Assembly (NCBI GenBank): GCA_037179335.1
Contig: JAKZHN010000063.1
Span: 1-64,000 of the forward strand
DNA from: Cyclaneusma minus
Lineage: Eukaryota > Ascomycota > Leotiomycetes > Marthamycetales > Marthamycetaceae
Length of the DNA stretch: 64,000 nt
Reading direction: 5' to 3'
In this document: positions 1-10,946 of the stretch, one piece after another
How positions within the stretch are numbered: position 1 is the first letter of the stretch
Layout: each line of letters begins with the position of its first letter
Notes under the pieces: generated by a model
Databases searched by the model: none
What the model was told of the DNA's origin: nothing
What the model saw: only the letters and a program-made list of their open reading frames with translations
Translations under genes and position numbers: made by a program

Positions 1-184
1 TAATTAAAATAATTAAAATAATTAAAATAATTAAAATAATTAAAATAATTAAAATAATTAAAATAATTAAAATAATTAAAATAATTAAAATAATTAAAAT
101 AATTAAAATAATTAAAATAATTAAAATAATTAAAATAATTAAAATAATTAAAATAATTAAAATAATTAAAATAATTAAAATGAA
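1..184. repeat. 9-bp tandem repeat TAATTAAAA, about 20 copies
   Basis: The first 184 bases are near-perfect head-to-tail copies of a 9-mer made only of A and T. The array touches the window edge, so its true length is unknown. It lies in the AT-rich block and is not coding. It could be plain slippage or part of a decayed element's end. Confidence 0.95.
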
Positions 185-779
185 ATTTATAATTATTTTT
201 AAAATTTAAAAAAATAATAAATATATAGCGAAAATACAAAACCAATTTGCATTATATAAAAACAAATAATAGCAATTTAAAAACAATATATTATATAAAA
301 AAAGCAAATTGTATATTTTTGCGGCAAATATATTATATAATAAATTTTTATATATTTATCATAATAGCAAATTGTCAAATTATTTTAAAATAAAATAAAT
401 ATTAATTCTAATTTATTATAAATATTATTAGCTAAATATAAAAGCAAAACTATAAAATTATATATGCAATTGCTATATTTGCTAGCAAAATAAAATTCGC
501 CAATATATATTTTATAATTAGCTATAAGTTTTGCCTTTAATTAACAAGCTATAAATATATTTATTATAAAATTTTATTATAAATTTGCTAAAATTATAAT
601 ATATAAATAAATTATATAATGCTATTTTAATAATAATAAATTATTATATTAAAACTGCGTAATTTATATATATAATTAAAAATATTAATACATAATTTTT
701 AATAAAATTGTTTTTTAATTAAAAAAGAATATAAAAAGAATTGAAACTATTAAATTTAATTATGGCTTTATATTTATTA

Positions 780-1335
780 GCGTACTATAAAAAGCTTTTT
801 GCTATAAATTCTATATAATATATAAACATAATATTTTATTTTATTTTTAAATAAATCAATCAATCAATCAAATAAACCAATTTTTAAAAATCTATATATA
901 ATTCTATTGCAATAATAAAAAAATAAATTAAATAATCCAATTAGCGATAGCAGAATTTGCCTATAATAATACATTTGTTTTATAATATATAAATATTGTT
1001 TGCAAATTATTATTAATTCTTTTATATAATTTATAAAAGTCAAAATATCTAATATAAAAAAGCAAAAAAACGATATAGCAAATATATATTATTATAAAAA
1101 CTAGGAAAATACTATTAATAAATATACAAAGCAATATGCAAAAAATAAAAAATTTTAAATTTTAATAAAAGAAAATCTATTTATGAAAAATATGCGCTTT
1201 AAAGTTAAAAAGCTAGTTAAAAAATATTGTTTTTTTTCTATTATTAAAAAAAACCCCAAACTTATTGCTTAAAATTTCTATTTAAATTTTAATTAAAAAG
1301 ATTATATAATATTTTTATATTAGTTTTTTAAAATT
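780..1335 (+). mobile_element. Ty3/gypsy retrotransposon remnant, integrase region, RIP-degraded
   Basis: One forward frame (codons in register with 945) can be aligned by eye to the C-terminal half of gypsy integrases. About 789-930 reads like the FWKAFC, IKHN, NQFLKIY segments, with TAA where Trp and Gln are expected. About 933-970 reads QLAIAEFAYNNT, the hallmark block after the integrase catalytic core. Near 1,185-1,250 a KN-R-K...KKL..KY..F.II pattern matches the GPF/Y region. Near 1,257-1,332 QTYCLKF...LKRLYNIFIL matches the QAYRLKLP...IHNVFHVSLL block. Several replaced residues (His to Tyr, Pro to Leu, Arg to Cys) are single C-to-T changes. The element is dead. I could not place its reverse transcriptase or LTRs. 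Confidence 0.75.
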
Positions 1336-4300
1336 CGCTAAAGCATTTTAAAATAGTATATATAAATTATATTTCGCAAATTTTAAAAAATTAAAAATTA
1401 ATTAAAAATTAAAAATTAAAAAAATAATAATATATATATAAAATAAAAACAACTAATTTATATTTTGCATATGCTAAAAAAACTCGAGCCAAAATTAAAA
1501 CCAAATATTGGCTTAATTCTTTTTAAAAAAAACCCTAATAATTTTAAGCAAATTTATTAAAAAATATTAAAATTAAATTATAATAATAATAGAATTCTTT
1601 TAAAAAAAAACACAAATTAAAAAGAAAAACAAATTAAAAAGCCAGTTTTAGCCCTATATTTAAATGGAAAACGCCCAATTATACGCAATAGCAAGCAAAA
1701 GTAATTTTGTTTTATATTTAAATTAAATTGTATTTTATTTTATTTTATAAAAAATTAAATTAAAAGATAAGAAAAATGAAAACTATGCTTAATTTAATTA
1801 AAAATTATAAAATGCATAAATAAAAACTATAAATTCCATATATGAAATAATTTAATTAAAAAGAAATTATTATATAAAAATAAACCCAGCCAGCAAAACC
1901 AAAAAACCTATAGTATTTTTAAATAAAATTAGCTATTAATTACAATTCGCATATATTAGATTTACAATTCCTATATTTTATGTTATATTGCTAAAAGACC
2001 GATTTTTCTTTTTTATATTAAAAAAATATTAAAAAAAACAAATTAAAACTATAAATTATTTATATTCTAATTAAAATATATGCAAAAAAACGGAAAATAA
2101 ATTTGTTAAATAGCATTAAATATTAATTGCTATATATATTAAAATATAAATAGCAAAAATAATTTTAATTAAAACAATTATTGCATTTTTAATATTTTTG
2201 ACAATATTGCGCGTTTTATATTTTAAAAAAATATAAATTTTGAAACGAAAAAAAGCCCCGGTAATCTTTATATTCTTTTTCAATTAAATTAATGTTTTAT
2301 TATAATTGGCGTATTGGTTTTTAAAAAGAATTTGGATTTTAATATAGCAATAACGATAAAATATAAAAATATTATAAATTGTATTAAATAGAGAAATTTA
2401 AATAATAAAAATTTGCAAAAAACAAAATTAATTAAAAAAACAATATATATAATGAAAGGGCTTATAGTTATTGCAATAATAATTGCATTTAAAATTATTT
2501 GCAATTTAATTATAAATATTATAAATATTATAAAAAAAGTCCGCAAAAAAACTCTATATATATTGGGTATAAATGCAAATTTAAAATTTAAAATGCAAAA
2601 GAAAATTTAATAAAAACATAATTTAAATTTTATAGAAAAATCGCAAATTTAGCATTATTATTATAATTATAAATAAAATTCCTACCGCGAAAAATTTGAA
2701 ATAAGCTATTGATAAAACTTTATATTTCGCAATTAAAAATATTAAAAGCTATAATATTAAAATTAAAAAAAAAGAATGAAAAAATCTGTATAAAAGCAAT
2801 AATAATAAAAAGCCCAATAAAAGCGGAAAGCCCTGTTTTATATAAATAAAAAATTTAATAAAATTTAATATAATTGCTATAAAAAACAAAAATTTTAAAA
2901 ATAAAAATTTTAAAATTTGCCAAAAAGAATTAAAAACGAATTAAAAATTAAAAATACAATTAAAAATTAATATGCTATTATTATAGCAAATAATATATAT
3001 ATATATTAAAAAGCAAAAAATTAAAAAACATTAAAACCAATTATTTGAAATAAACCGCCGCTATATTAATTTTCCGGTATTTATAAAAAAGGCATGCGCA
3101 AAACCTAATATAATATATATAAAGCCAATAAAAACAATAAAATCCTAATAAATTATAATATAAAAAAATAGAAATTTGAAATAATAAAAACAATTAATTT
3201 AAAGTTTAAAATTGACCCAATAATAAACAATATAAATTATATGCTAAAATTGAAATTTTAAAAATTAAGCAATAATAAATTCGAAAATCATTATTAATAA
3301 TAGCAAGTTAATAGAAATTTAGAAATTTACACGGCCAAAATAAAAAACCAAAATTAGTAACCAAAATTTAAATATTAAATTATTAAAAATCAAAAATCCA
3401 TATTTAAAAATGTTAAGGCCCGAAATTATAAATATATATATATAGGGTTAAAAAAAAGCGCTTTATAGGCATTTTATAAAGCATATGCATTAAAAAGATA
3501 TAAAAAAATAAATATTATTTATTAAAAAAGCTAACCAAAGCTTTTAGCGTATAATATTTAAGCGCTGCTATTTTTATTTAAAAAAAGTAGCGGCTAATTT
3601 TTATAGCAAAGGAATATATATAACGCATTTTATTTGCCAATTTATTTTTGACCATTATAATATTTCTTTTATATTTATACAAATTTTTTAATTAAATTTA
3701 AATTTAATAATTTATTATAAATTAAGTAATATTTAAAAACAAATTAATAATGAAAAAAGCAAGTATTAAAGGCTTAATAATAATGTTTAAAACATTATTA
3801 GCAGCGCTTATATTAAATATTGAAAATACTATAATTTGGCAAATAATATCAATACTTTATATATTGCTATAGTGCTAAATTCACGCTTGAAATTTAATTT
3901 ATTTTTTAAAAATTTTAATTAAAAAAATGCCAAATATATTATAGTTAATATCAAAAATATATTTATTGCTAAATAAAATTTTAATAAACTGCTTTTTATT
4001 CTTTTTTAAATACAGTTATTTTAATTTCAAACTAGCGCCAGCTAAAATTAAATAACTTTCATTAATTTTTTTTTGTTTAATTAAAAAGCCATTTTAATTA
4101 ATAATAAAATATTAAAAATCAATTGCTATTTTAATATTTTTATTTTTTATATTACCATTGCTATAAAAACAAATGCAAATTAATTATATATTTAATAAAA
4201 TACTATAATTTTTTTTAATAAAAACTGCTTGTAATTATTTTGCAATTTCTGCTTTTAAAATAGAATATAAGCGATTTTTTAATATTTGCCAAAATATATT

Positions 4301-4556
4301 AAATTTTTTAAAATACTCTTTGCAAGCAAAAAGCATAAAAAAACTAATTCTTTTGAAAAACAAATATTTAATAAATTGCAAATTTTAAAAAAAATCTAGT
4401 TATTTTCTTTATTTTAAAAATAATTTATTTGAAATTTGTTATTTTATTTTTAAAATTTATACGGTTATAATATTATTTTACTAAAACAAATATACAGTAT
4501 TAAATTTTCCATTAATTTATTATAATATATAGCATATAAATAAATAAAATTGAATT

Positions 4557-4736
4557 AAAAATTATTAGTTAAAATTATATTATTAGCTAGAAATACGCAT
4601 ATTATAAATAATTTATTAATTTAAAATAATCTTTGGATTTTTTAAATTCTAAATTATTTAAAAATACCATTTTTAAATAAATTATTTATAATATGCATAT
4701 TTTTAGCTAATAACATAATTTTAATCAATAATTTTT
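4557..4736. repeat. Inverted repeat, about 58-bp arms, 65-bp spacer
   Basis: The segment 4,557-4,613 is nearly the exact reverse complement of 4,678-4,736. The few differences are mostly A/G or C/T. Pairing weakens but continues outward for another 20 bp or so. Transcribed, it would fold into a long hairpin. It could be a MITE-like element or the border of two inverted insertions; no transposase is visible. Confidence 0.75.
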
Positions 4737-5259
4737 TAATAAAATTAAATTATTAGTAATATTAAATTCAATAAATTTAATATAATAGCGGAAAATTTGG
4801 CCGCAAAGCTTTATTTAATTAGACAAAAGCTAAACCTATTTAAATTGCATTTAAATTACAAACCATGCAATAATAATTAAAGTTTTAGAGCTGCTATTTT
4901 TTTAATTAATGCATTAAATCCCTTAAAAAATAATAAAAATTTAAATATAAAAATTATGGCGCCAGCCGTATTACATTATTTTTAAATAATTTATTAATAA
5001 ATATAAATAAACGATTATTTATAGCCGAGAATCCAGCCAATTGTAATTGTACAATTGCGATTACAATTGCAATTTTTGGCACGAGCTTAAAACGAATAGC
5101 TATTCGTGGAAAGCCCTAATGGCCGAGATTTGGCTTGATCTACCCCATCATCAGATTTGAGTCACGGACAATAAAGTGCTTTTCAGAGACATGACCTCGC
5201 GCGAGACAAAGTCGTCCTGAGAAGAATTGACGTCCAGACTAGTGGATTACATAACACAT

Positions 5260-5392
5260 GACTAAGAACCAGAAAACTTACCGAGCCGACATATCAACAA
5301 CGGGGACGATCTTCCGCTTCCAAACACGTTCGACACTGTACGCAGAATCAGCAACCGTCCTGCAATCGAATTCGACTGTCGTAGCCCTTTCT

Positions 5393-5428
<36 letters not shown>

Positions 5429-6178
5429 TCCCTCTCCCTTCGCGGCGACGGGATCCGGGACTCTTGACTCACCCCCACCGACTTCAATGGGATCCCCAAT
5501 CGGAGTACCTGTGCCATAGCATTCGACATATTCCATCTGAGTGAAGTCGCTTAGACCGGCTTCCTGGTAGGCTTTGCGGATGACAGCTTCCTGGCCCTCT
5601 GCACTCGGTAAAGTGATACCGGGGGGTTTTCCATTGCTAGGAGTTGCATTGTCAATCAATTAAGTCCGAATAACCAGCAAAGGGACGAGAAAAAAAAAAG
5701 AACTGACCTATTGCTTGCTGTGCCGCGGACGATAGCACGAATAGGATCACCATCAGCAATGGCTTTGCTGAGCTTCTTGAGATAGAGCGCTCCTACACCC
5801 TCCCCGCGACCGTAGCCATCTGCCGACGCATCGAAGGTATGGCAAGTACTTGCGGGCGAGAGGACACCAGCTTTCATGGTCCCAAGATGTTGTTCTGCCG
5901 ACTGGACAAGGTTTGCTGTCGCTACAAGTATGGCTGCGTCACACTCACCAGCGTCAAGGGTGGCGCAGGCGAGATGCAGACCGTAGAGTGAAAAAGAGCA
6001 GGCGGTATCAAGGACAAAGCTGCATCTCATGTCAGTTGACCTGATACTATATAGGTATGTAAGGCCGGGAAAGATCTCACCTTGGTCCCTTGAGATTCAG
6101 GGCATGGCTGACACGGTTTGCCAGAATTGTTGTCCCCATTCCGGTGGCACTCAAGCGATGATAGACGTCTCTTAAGTA
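5260..6178 (-). pseudogene. Polyketide synthase ketosynthase (KS) domain fragment, inactivated
   Basis: Reading the minus strand from 6,178, one finds ATGMGTTILANRVSHALNLK, then an intron (6,080-6,020, GTGAGA...GCAG), then the active-site block DTACSFSLYGLHLACATLDA and YGRGEGVGALYLKKL, a second intron (5,707-5,637), then NGKPPGITLPS and ECYGTGTPIGDPIEV. This is a fungal reducing-PKS KS domain. The catalytic Cys is present. The His of the HGTGT motif is Tyr (TAT), and a conserved Ser beside the Cys is Phe; both are one C-to-T step. After GDPIEV a likely third intron begins (GTGAGT at about 5,471) that contains a (GA)n tract, and traces of the next exon (..RSSPLLI..) run to about 5,260. Upstream of 6,178 homology stops at an in-frame TGA. 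No AT, ACP or start codon is present. It is a relic. Confidence 0.85.
5397..5441. repeat. (TC)n microsatellite
   Basis: A run of TC dinucleotides passing into CTCCCT units lies in what was probably an intron of the ketosynthase relic. ORFs of 69-103 codons crossing it on either strand are artefacts of the repeat. Confidence 0.95.
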
Positions 6179-7399
6179 TCACTGTGATTCTCTGGACCCG
6201 GGATCCGTAACTTTGTTCTCACTGTCTGAGGCGAAAATCTCCAGTTCAGCTCCAACGTCCACTGCCGCTCGTTGATTCTGGCTAGCAGTTGCCATTGCCT
6301 CGCACGCCACTGATTAGCAAGATGCCAACAACGAACCGATCCTGCTTGCTTCACCGCTTCGTGGGCTCTAGTTATGTCACATTTCTCGCCATTCCTGTCA
6401 TCAGCCTTGGCAGATTTCTCTTGACCTCCTGACTCCGCGGCCGGTCGCTGTCCGGGGGTGGTTGCGTATCGGGCTCTAAATTGCCACTCTTTGGGCCTCC
6501 AGATACTCGTATCCCGCCTCCTCCCACCCTTGCATGTAAGCGAGTACCTTTGCACTCCCCATCCCCATTGCTCCTCCTGAATGCCAAGAGCTGATTGTCC
6601 TATATTGGGACAGGGGTAGTGTTATCACACCGCCTTCCCACTAACAGTTTTGCATCCTTCGATATATACCAGCGATGAAGTGTCAGCTCGACAAGGGAAC
6701 GACGAACAGGTCTGGCCAAGTCTAAGCCAGGGCTTCCCGAGTAACTGACCGACGGTGGCCAGACGACGCATAGCCCGATAGGTGTAGCGAAGTTTGGGTT
6801 GTCCTTTTACTGCGCCTCAGGAGGCGCGGGTGTTTCCAATTGCTTGGTTTTCATGGTTACATGATCACGCAGCTTATGGATGCTTATCACGGCGGATTTT
6901 GGAATCTAGACCAGATAGGACGCAGTCCACTTTGGTCTGGACTTACCGAGTCGAGGAGGAGGGATCTTATGGGTAGTCCGTGGTCAGACTCGTCAGGGTA
7001 TCAATATCGCCCGCTTTCCAACATCTACACTGTTGTTGCCTGCTGGTAGCTACCTGCTAGATTGCGGCTCAACTGTTTCAACAATCAGCTGTGGCGTTGC
7101 AAATACAGCTCCTGAGTGTACGATTCCTACTTTTACGTAGTTCGGTCAACTTTTCGACAGCAGAGCTTAGAAGCTGTCGAGTTCCGTCTTGACTACCAAT
7201 AGTAGACGACTCCCCGAAGTTTCAGAACTCTTACACCTCAAGGAGTATCTTCTACAAGCCATTAATTCGGGATCCGTGGTTTCTACACCAACATCCAGCA
7301 CTTCCAGTCTCCTCACAATGTCATCTGAGAGGTTGCGTTGATCACTGGGTATTCCAACCATATTTTCCTCTGCTTTTGATGTTGACAGGACCATACTTA
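6179..7399. other. Gene-free stretch between two relics
   Basis: No frame here shows a recognisable domain or a consistent exon structure. Short ORFs (up to 127 codons on the minus strand at 6,172-6,555) have no family features. It may contain further unrecognisable debris of the PKS locus. Confidence 0.5.
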
Positions 7400-7414
7400 C
7401 TCGTAGCTTTCAGA

Positions 7415-8174
7415 TGTGGAGCCGGTGGTATCGGACATGCCTTAGCAAACCAGTTGCAAGACAAAGGTTAGTAAATTTTCGTTGTGGCCTGTCCCTGCTA
7501 CTCTTCCGCCCAAGGTTTCTAATGCTCACAGGCTTCACTGTCATTGCAACTTTGCTGCCTCACGAAAACCAAGACCACCTTGCCATCAGAAACATCAATG
7601 TAGCCCGAGCGGATGTTACGAATGAGGATAGCGTTCAGGCGCTGCTTGCATTCACGCAGTCGCTCACAGGCGGAAGGCTTAATATTCTTGTCAACAATGC
7701 GTCAGTACAATTGCCCAGTTCTGGGGGACTTCGCTGCTTTTAATCAGTGGGATTGCGTACACAATGACAACGGTTGACACGGATGTCGAGCAAGTCGAGA
7801 AGATGTTTGCTGTCAACGTCTTTGGCCCAATGCGAATGATCAACATTTTCCATCACATGTTGATTGCTTCCAAAGGCACCGTGGTCAATATTTCTTCGAT
7901 TGGCGGCATTTGCCCATAAATCTACGGCTCTGCGTACAACGCCAGCAAGGCGGCCTTGATCCACTGGGGAAATACTTTGCGGGTCGAGATGTTGCCTTTC
8001 GAGTAGGGTCGTCCCCAATCCCAAATTTGAGATGTAGACTGCTGATATTATCCTAGGGTGAAGGTCGTGAACGTCATATCTGGCGAAGTCGGCACGAATA
8101 TTCTGAAGAACGATTTTGACAGGCAGTTACCTCCTGATATGAAGTTCGCTATCACCCACTATGAGCACGACTGA
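7415..8174 (+). pseudogene. Short-chain dehydrogenase (AYR1-like), one internal stop
   Basis: Four exon pieces in a consistent phase give a classical SDR: the cofactor loop CGAGGIGHALANQLQ near 7,420, then FTVIAT, NILVNNA near 7,685, FAVNVFGPMRMI, VVNISS, and the catalytic YNASK near 7,940. They end in VKVVNVISGEVGTNILKND near 8,060-8,120. Introns with normal ends fit at about 7,467-7,531 (GTTAGT..CAG), 7,699-7,750 (GTCAGT..CAG) and 8,004-8,056 (GTAGGG..TAG). The pattern resembles NADPH-dependent 1-acyldihydroxyacetone-phosphate reductases. The defect is TAA at about 7,917, seven codons before the catalytic Tyr. The N-terminal start is not visible and the C-terminus stops early. Close to the PKS relic, it may have been a tailoring enzyme, but that is inference. 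Confidence 0.75.
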
Positions 8175-9289
8175 CATGTTATGTGGAACCAGACTTGGTC
8201 TACTTGTCTGAAGTGGTGGAAACCTAATTACGCTGGCAGGGCAGATGTTACTGGTCAGCTTTGACCCGAATGAGTTCCTAGGCATCCGAACGACCGATGA
8301 GCTGGACACTACTTGGGTTATTCGTGTGCCACGTGCAGCCAGAATCAGAAGCAAATATCCAACAGAAGCACATGAAACTGGAAACTACCTATGCGTTGAT
8401 TCTTGCTTTGACATTGTCGATGCGACAGTTTCGTTGTCTGTATATCGAGGCAAACATCTGTCGCAAGCCAAACATGGTAGTTAGCACCTACACGTAAACT
8501 TGACTCAGTTGAGAAGAGACTGCAGCATTCTGCCAGAACTAACTATTCGCACTTCAATCTTACATAAAAATCCAGTCTTCCCCCATAGTCCAAGCTCGCC
8601 AGCTCTAGAGGCTCTTCAGCACAATTGAGGGCGCTGACTTGCTACGACTCGAATCGTTCTCACCCCCTTGGCTACTTGTAATGTCTGTACATGATTGAAA
8701 ATCCTGACATGCTGTGAACGTATGCGACGGCAAATTTCATGACCAATGCATTTACTTGTCATTGCTTCGAATAGTTGCTCCTGAGCCGCCAAATATTCGG
8801 AGCTTCTCCTGTGTCCAAGAACTCGGAGGCTAACATTCCCTCGATCTTATTCACCTCCCCCTATTCTTCCAAATCCTCTCGAGCAACACTACCGTGAATG
8901 ACGCCATAGAGGAGCGCTTCCTGGAGTGGAATGAGTGGAGTTTTGGGGTCTCTGGACCAGATGCTGTGGGATACAGAATACAGTGAGGCTTATGGTGTGA
9001 ATGACGGGCTCATTCACAGCTTTTCCCATCTCCAGATCTGTTGATTCACGACCTTCTATGGCCATACGTTTTGAACCATCTCATCTATCTATATGAAGCC
9101 CAGCTTGAGTCCTATCTTTCTTCTCAGTTCCCAGACACACTCCAATCTCGAATCAACTACCCACAGCAACACTACATCCACATCTCGAGGTTCAAACACG
9201 AGTCTTCAGCCACGAGCATCCAGCCACGAGCATTCGGATAACGGTCTTCACACCACAAATTTCGAGACCAACAAGCAGCCTCAGTCAAC
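8175..9289. other. Gene-free stretch with two overlapping short ORFs
   Basis: Two overlapping forward ORFs of 79 and 66 codons begin at 8,245 and 8,297; neither has a recognisable motif. The last 250 bases are rich in CAC/ACA words and look like the promoter and leader of the gene at 9,290. Confidence 0.45.
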
Positions 9290-9750
9290 ATGTGTCTCAA
9301 GACACCCCAGTGGTACAGCAGCTGTCTTTGCAACTTCGATGTCAGAACCACGCCTTGCGACGTCGCCCTTGAGCGCAGCTGGGCATGCAGAGAGACTTAC
9401 TATGGCCCGTCAGAGTTTGTTGCAGGACCGGAAGGCGACGGATGGTACTCCAAGCACAGAGAAGAGGAAGATCTCGAGGAGAATGGTGAATCTGAGGAAG
9501 GTGATGAGGTGAAAAAAATACCACTGCGGCGGCTGAGGTGAAGAACCCTGAGCATATTTATGACGCCGCGAACGGCGCAGCGGTGCTTGGAAAGTCTGAG
9601 CCGAGCACCATGGAGGTGGAGAAGGACGTAGCTGAGTCGAGCAAGCCCGAACCGACTGATGATGCGGAGAAATACCCAGCTGCGCTGAGCGAGCCTGAGC
9701 GGGCTGTTACGGAGAAGGTATCCAAGTGGTTCTGGTCGACGCCAGAGTAG
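9290..9750 (+). pseudogene. Member 1 of the Met-Cys small protein family, frameshifted
   Basis: The protein opens MCLKTPQWYSSCLCNFDVRT and has Cys at 2, 12, 14 and 23. A GDGWYSKHR segment near residue 50 matches the DGWC-x2-HRP motif of the paralogues at 11,888 and 13,133, with Tyr in place of Cys. The rest is acidic and disordered (Glu, Ala, Ser). The frame closes at 9,541, but an open frame shifted by one continues from about 9,516 to the stop at 9,750 with the same composition. The shift falls at a run of seven A (9,510-9,516), so one missing base, or a sequencing error, explains it. No signal peptide or membrane segment is seen. The function is unknown. The ATG context and pyrimidine-poor ACA-rich leader resemble those of the paralogues. 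Confidence 0.6.
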
Positions 9751-10944
9751 GGATAGCAGAAGATCCTGCTTGCAGATGACCTTGTCAGGCTAGGGCAGCA
9801 ATCAAGCGTTAAATCATTCATCGTTGTCTTTATTCGCAGCTCTTCCTGCATATCACCGTATGCCTACCAGGCTTTCATCAAATGACAAGTTGATGATCAG
9901 CAGATATTACTACCCAATCAATGTTTTACATTTCTGAGCGTCTGATGAATCAAGTTTGCGCTGCCAGCTTGCTACTATTGTGAAAGGGCTTTGAGCCACA
10001 TTGTCTATATAACCCACCAACAGTGAACCTCATTCTGAATTAGTTTCTCACATCCCAAATCCTTTTCCAGAAGCCAGTCTGAGAACTTGATGCCAAAGAC
10101 TTCACATTTGTCGCAGCTCACTCCGCTACCACACCTATCTGCTCAAGTGGCAGCATCATCTTGGCCGTCAATACCCCTATTTTCAAAGGATGTCTCCGAG
10201 CGTTCTGGCCAAGGTACATTCCTACACGCAGCAAGACAAGAAAGCTGCAGCTCCAGCCAAAGGCACGGAGAATCAAGGAGGGTGGGTTATGCTTCGACGT
10301 GGGGGAAAGCAGGAGTATGGCGGCGAGCCAATCGACGGATTTGAGGAAGTTGGGAATGATGAAGGTATATGCTGTGGTTGGGTGATGATGGGTCGAACTT
10401 CTGATCAGAGCTTGGGCGGCCGCGATCTACAATGTATCAATCCCAAGAAGCAATAGCCTCATGTTCATGTTCGAAAGCCTACTGCTTCAGTTTGGTCCGG
10501 AAGCATAATGGGAAGATATCCACAAAGACGGTCTTGAGTCTTGTGTCAAGGCGATGTTGCTACTAGGAAGGAGGAAAGCGGATGATACGGTGCCATGAGA
10601 GAAATGTGGATACCGCCTTATATCACTGAGAATCCTCCAATCACTTGGGATGTTCAGAATTATTTGGAACATTCGGGATGATTTAGACCATGGAAATTAC
10701 TTGGAATATTCAAAGTTACTTGCAATACTCAGAATTACTTGGAATATTCCGCGATCTCAAGGGCTCACTGTCTCCTGTCTACCACAATTTGGCATACCTG
10801 TAATAGGTACTTTGGGGTGTTCACGATCATTTGGACACTATACACCGTACAAGCTGATGAGCTAACAAATCCCTGATATTATCGAATTGGCTTATTACCT
10901 AATTGTTTGTCACATTGTATCATATAGCATCAAAGATGGTCACC
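9751..10944. other. Intergenic; weak ORF at 10,085-10,385
   Basis: A forward frame from about 10,085 to 10,385 reads a hydrophobic piece (SIILAVNTPIFKGCL) followed by a basic tail. It has no clear start and could be the last membrane helix of a decayed integral membrane protein. An overlapping ORF at 10,190-10,456 (88 codons) is equally uncertain. Neither is accepted as a gene. Positions 10,645-10,765 hold the dispersed palindromic repeat described separately. Confidence 0.35.
10645..10765. repeat. Dispersed degenerate repeat (GGAATATTC core), cluster A
   Basis: About five imperfect units of the form (T)TACTTGGAATATTC appear, spaced 19-24 bp, for example at 10,698 and 10,736. The same unit recurs in the other intergenic regions listed here. 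Confidence 0.7.
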
Positions 10945-10946
10945 TG

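Larger units (their letters stand above)
1..5090. other. AT-rich, RIP-like degenerate block
   Basis: Almost all of this stretch is A and T, with stops in every frame and no open gene. G and C survive mainly in short words such as GC and CC. Composition changes sharply near 5,090-5,110, close to a perfect palindrome CGAATAGCTATTCG at about 5,093-5,106, after which the DNA is ordinary fungal sequence. The gypsy integrase at 780-1,335 has stops where Trp and Gln are expected, which fits C-to-T changes on both strands. Ascomycetes with RIP commonly have such AT-isochores built from mutated repeats. The two ORFs of 65 and 85 codons near 2.3-2.6 kb are low-complexity Ile/Lys/Asn reading and are not accepted as genes. 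Confidence 0.85.

Noticed and set aside
2289..2610. Two overlapping ORFs (85 and 65 codons) in the AT-rich block
   Set aside because: They are made almost only of Ile, Lys, Asn, Phe and Leu, on opposite strands over the same DNA, as expected by chance in A/T-rich sequence.
4000..4330. Second transposon protein on the minus strand
   Set aside because: A partly open, protein-like frame can be read, but I could not match it to any transposase or reverse transcriptase block.
5258..5529. ORFs crossing the TC microsatellite, with Arg-Glu or Ser-Leu runs
   Set aside because: The runs come from the dinucleotide repeat; the region is better explained as an intron of the PKS relic.
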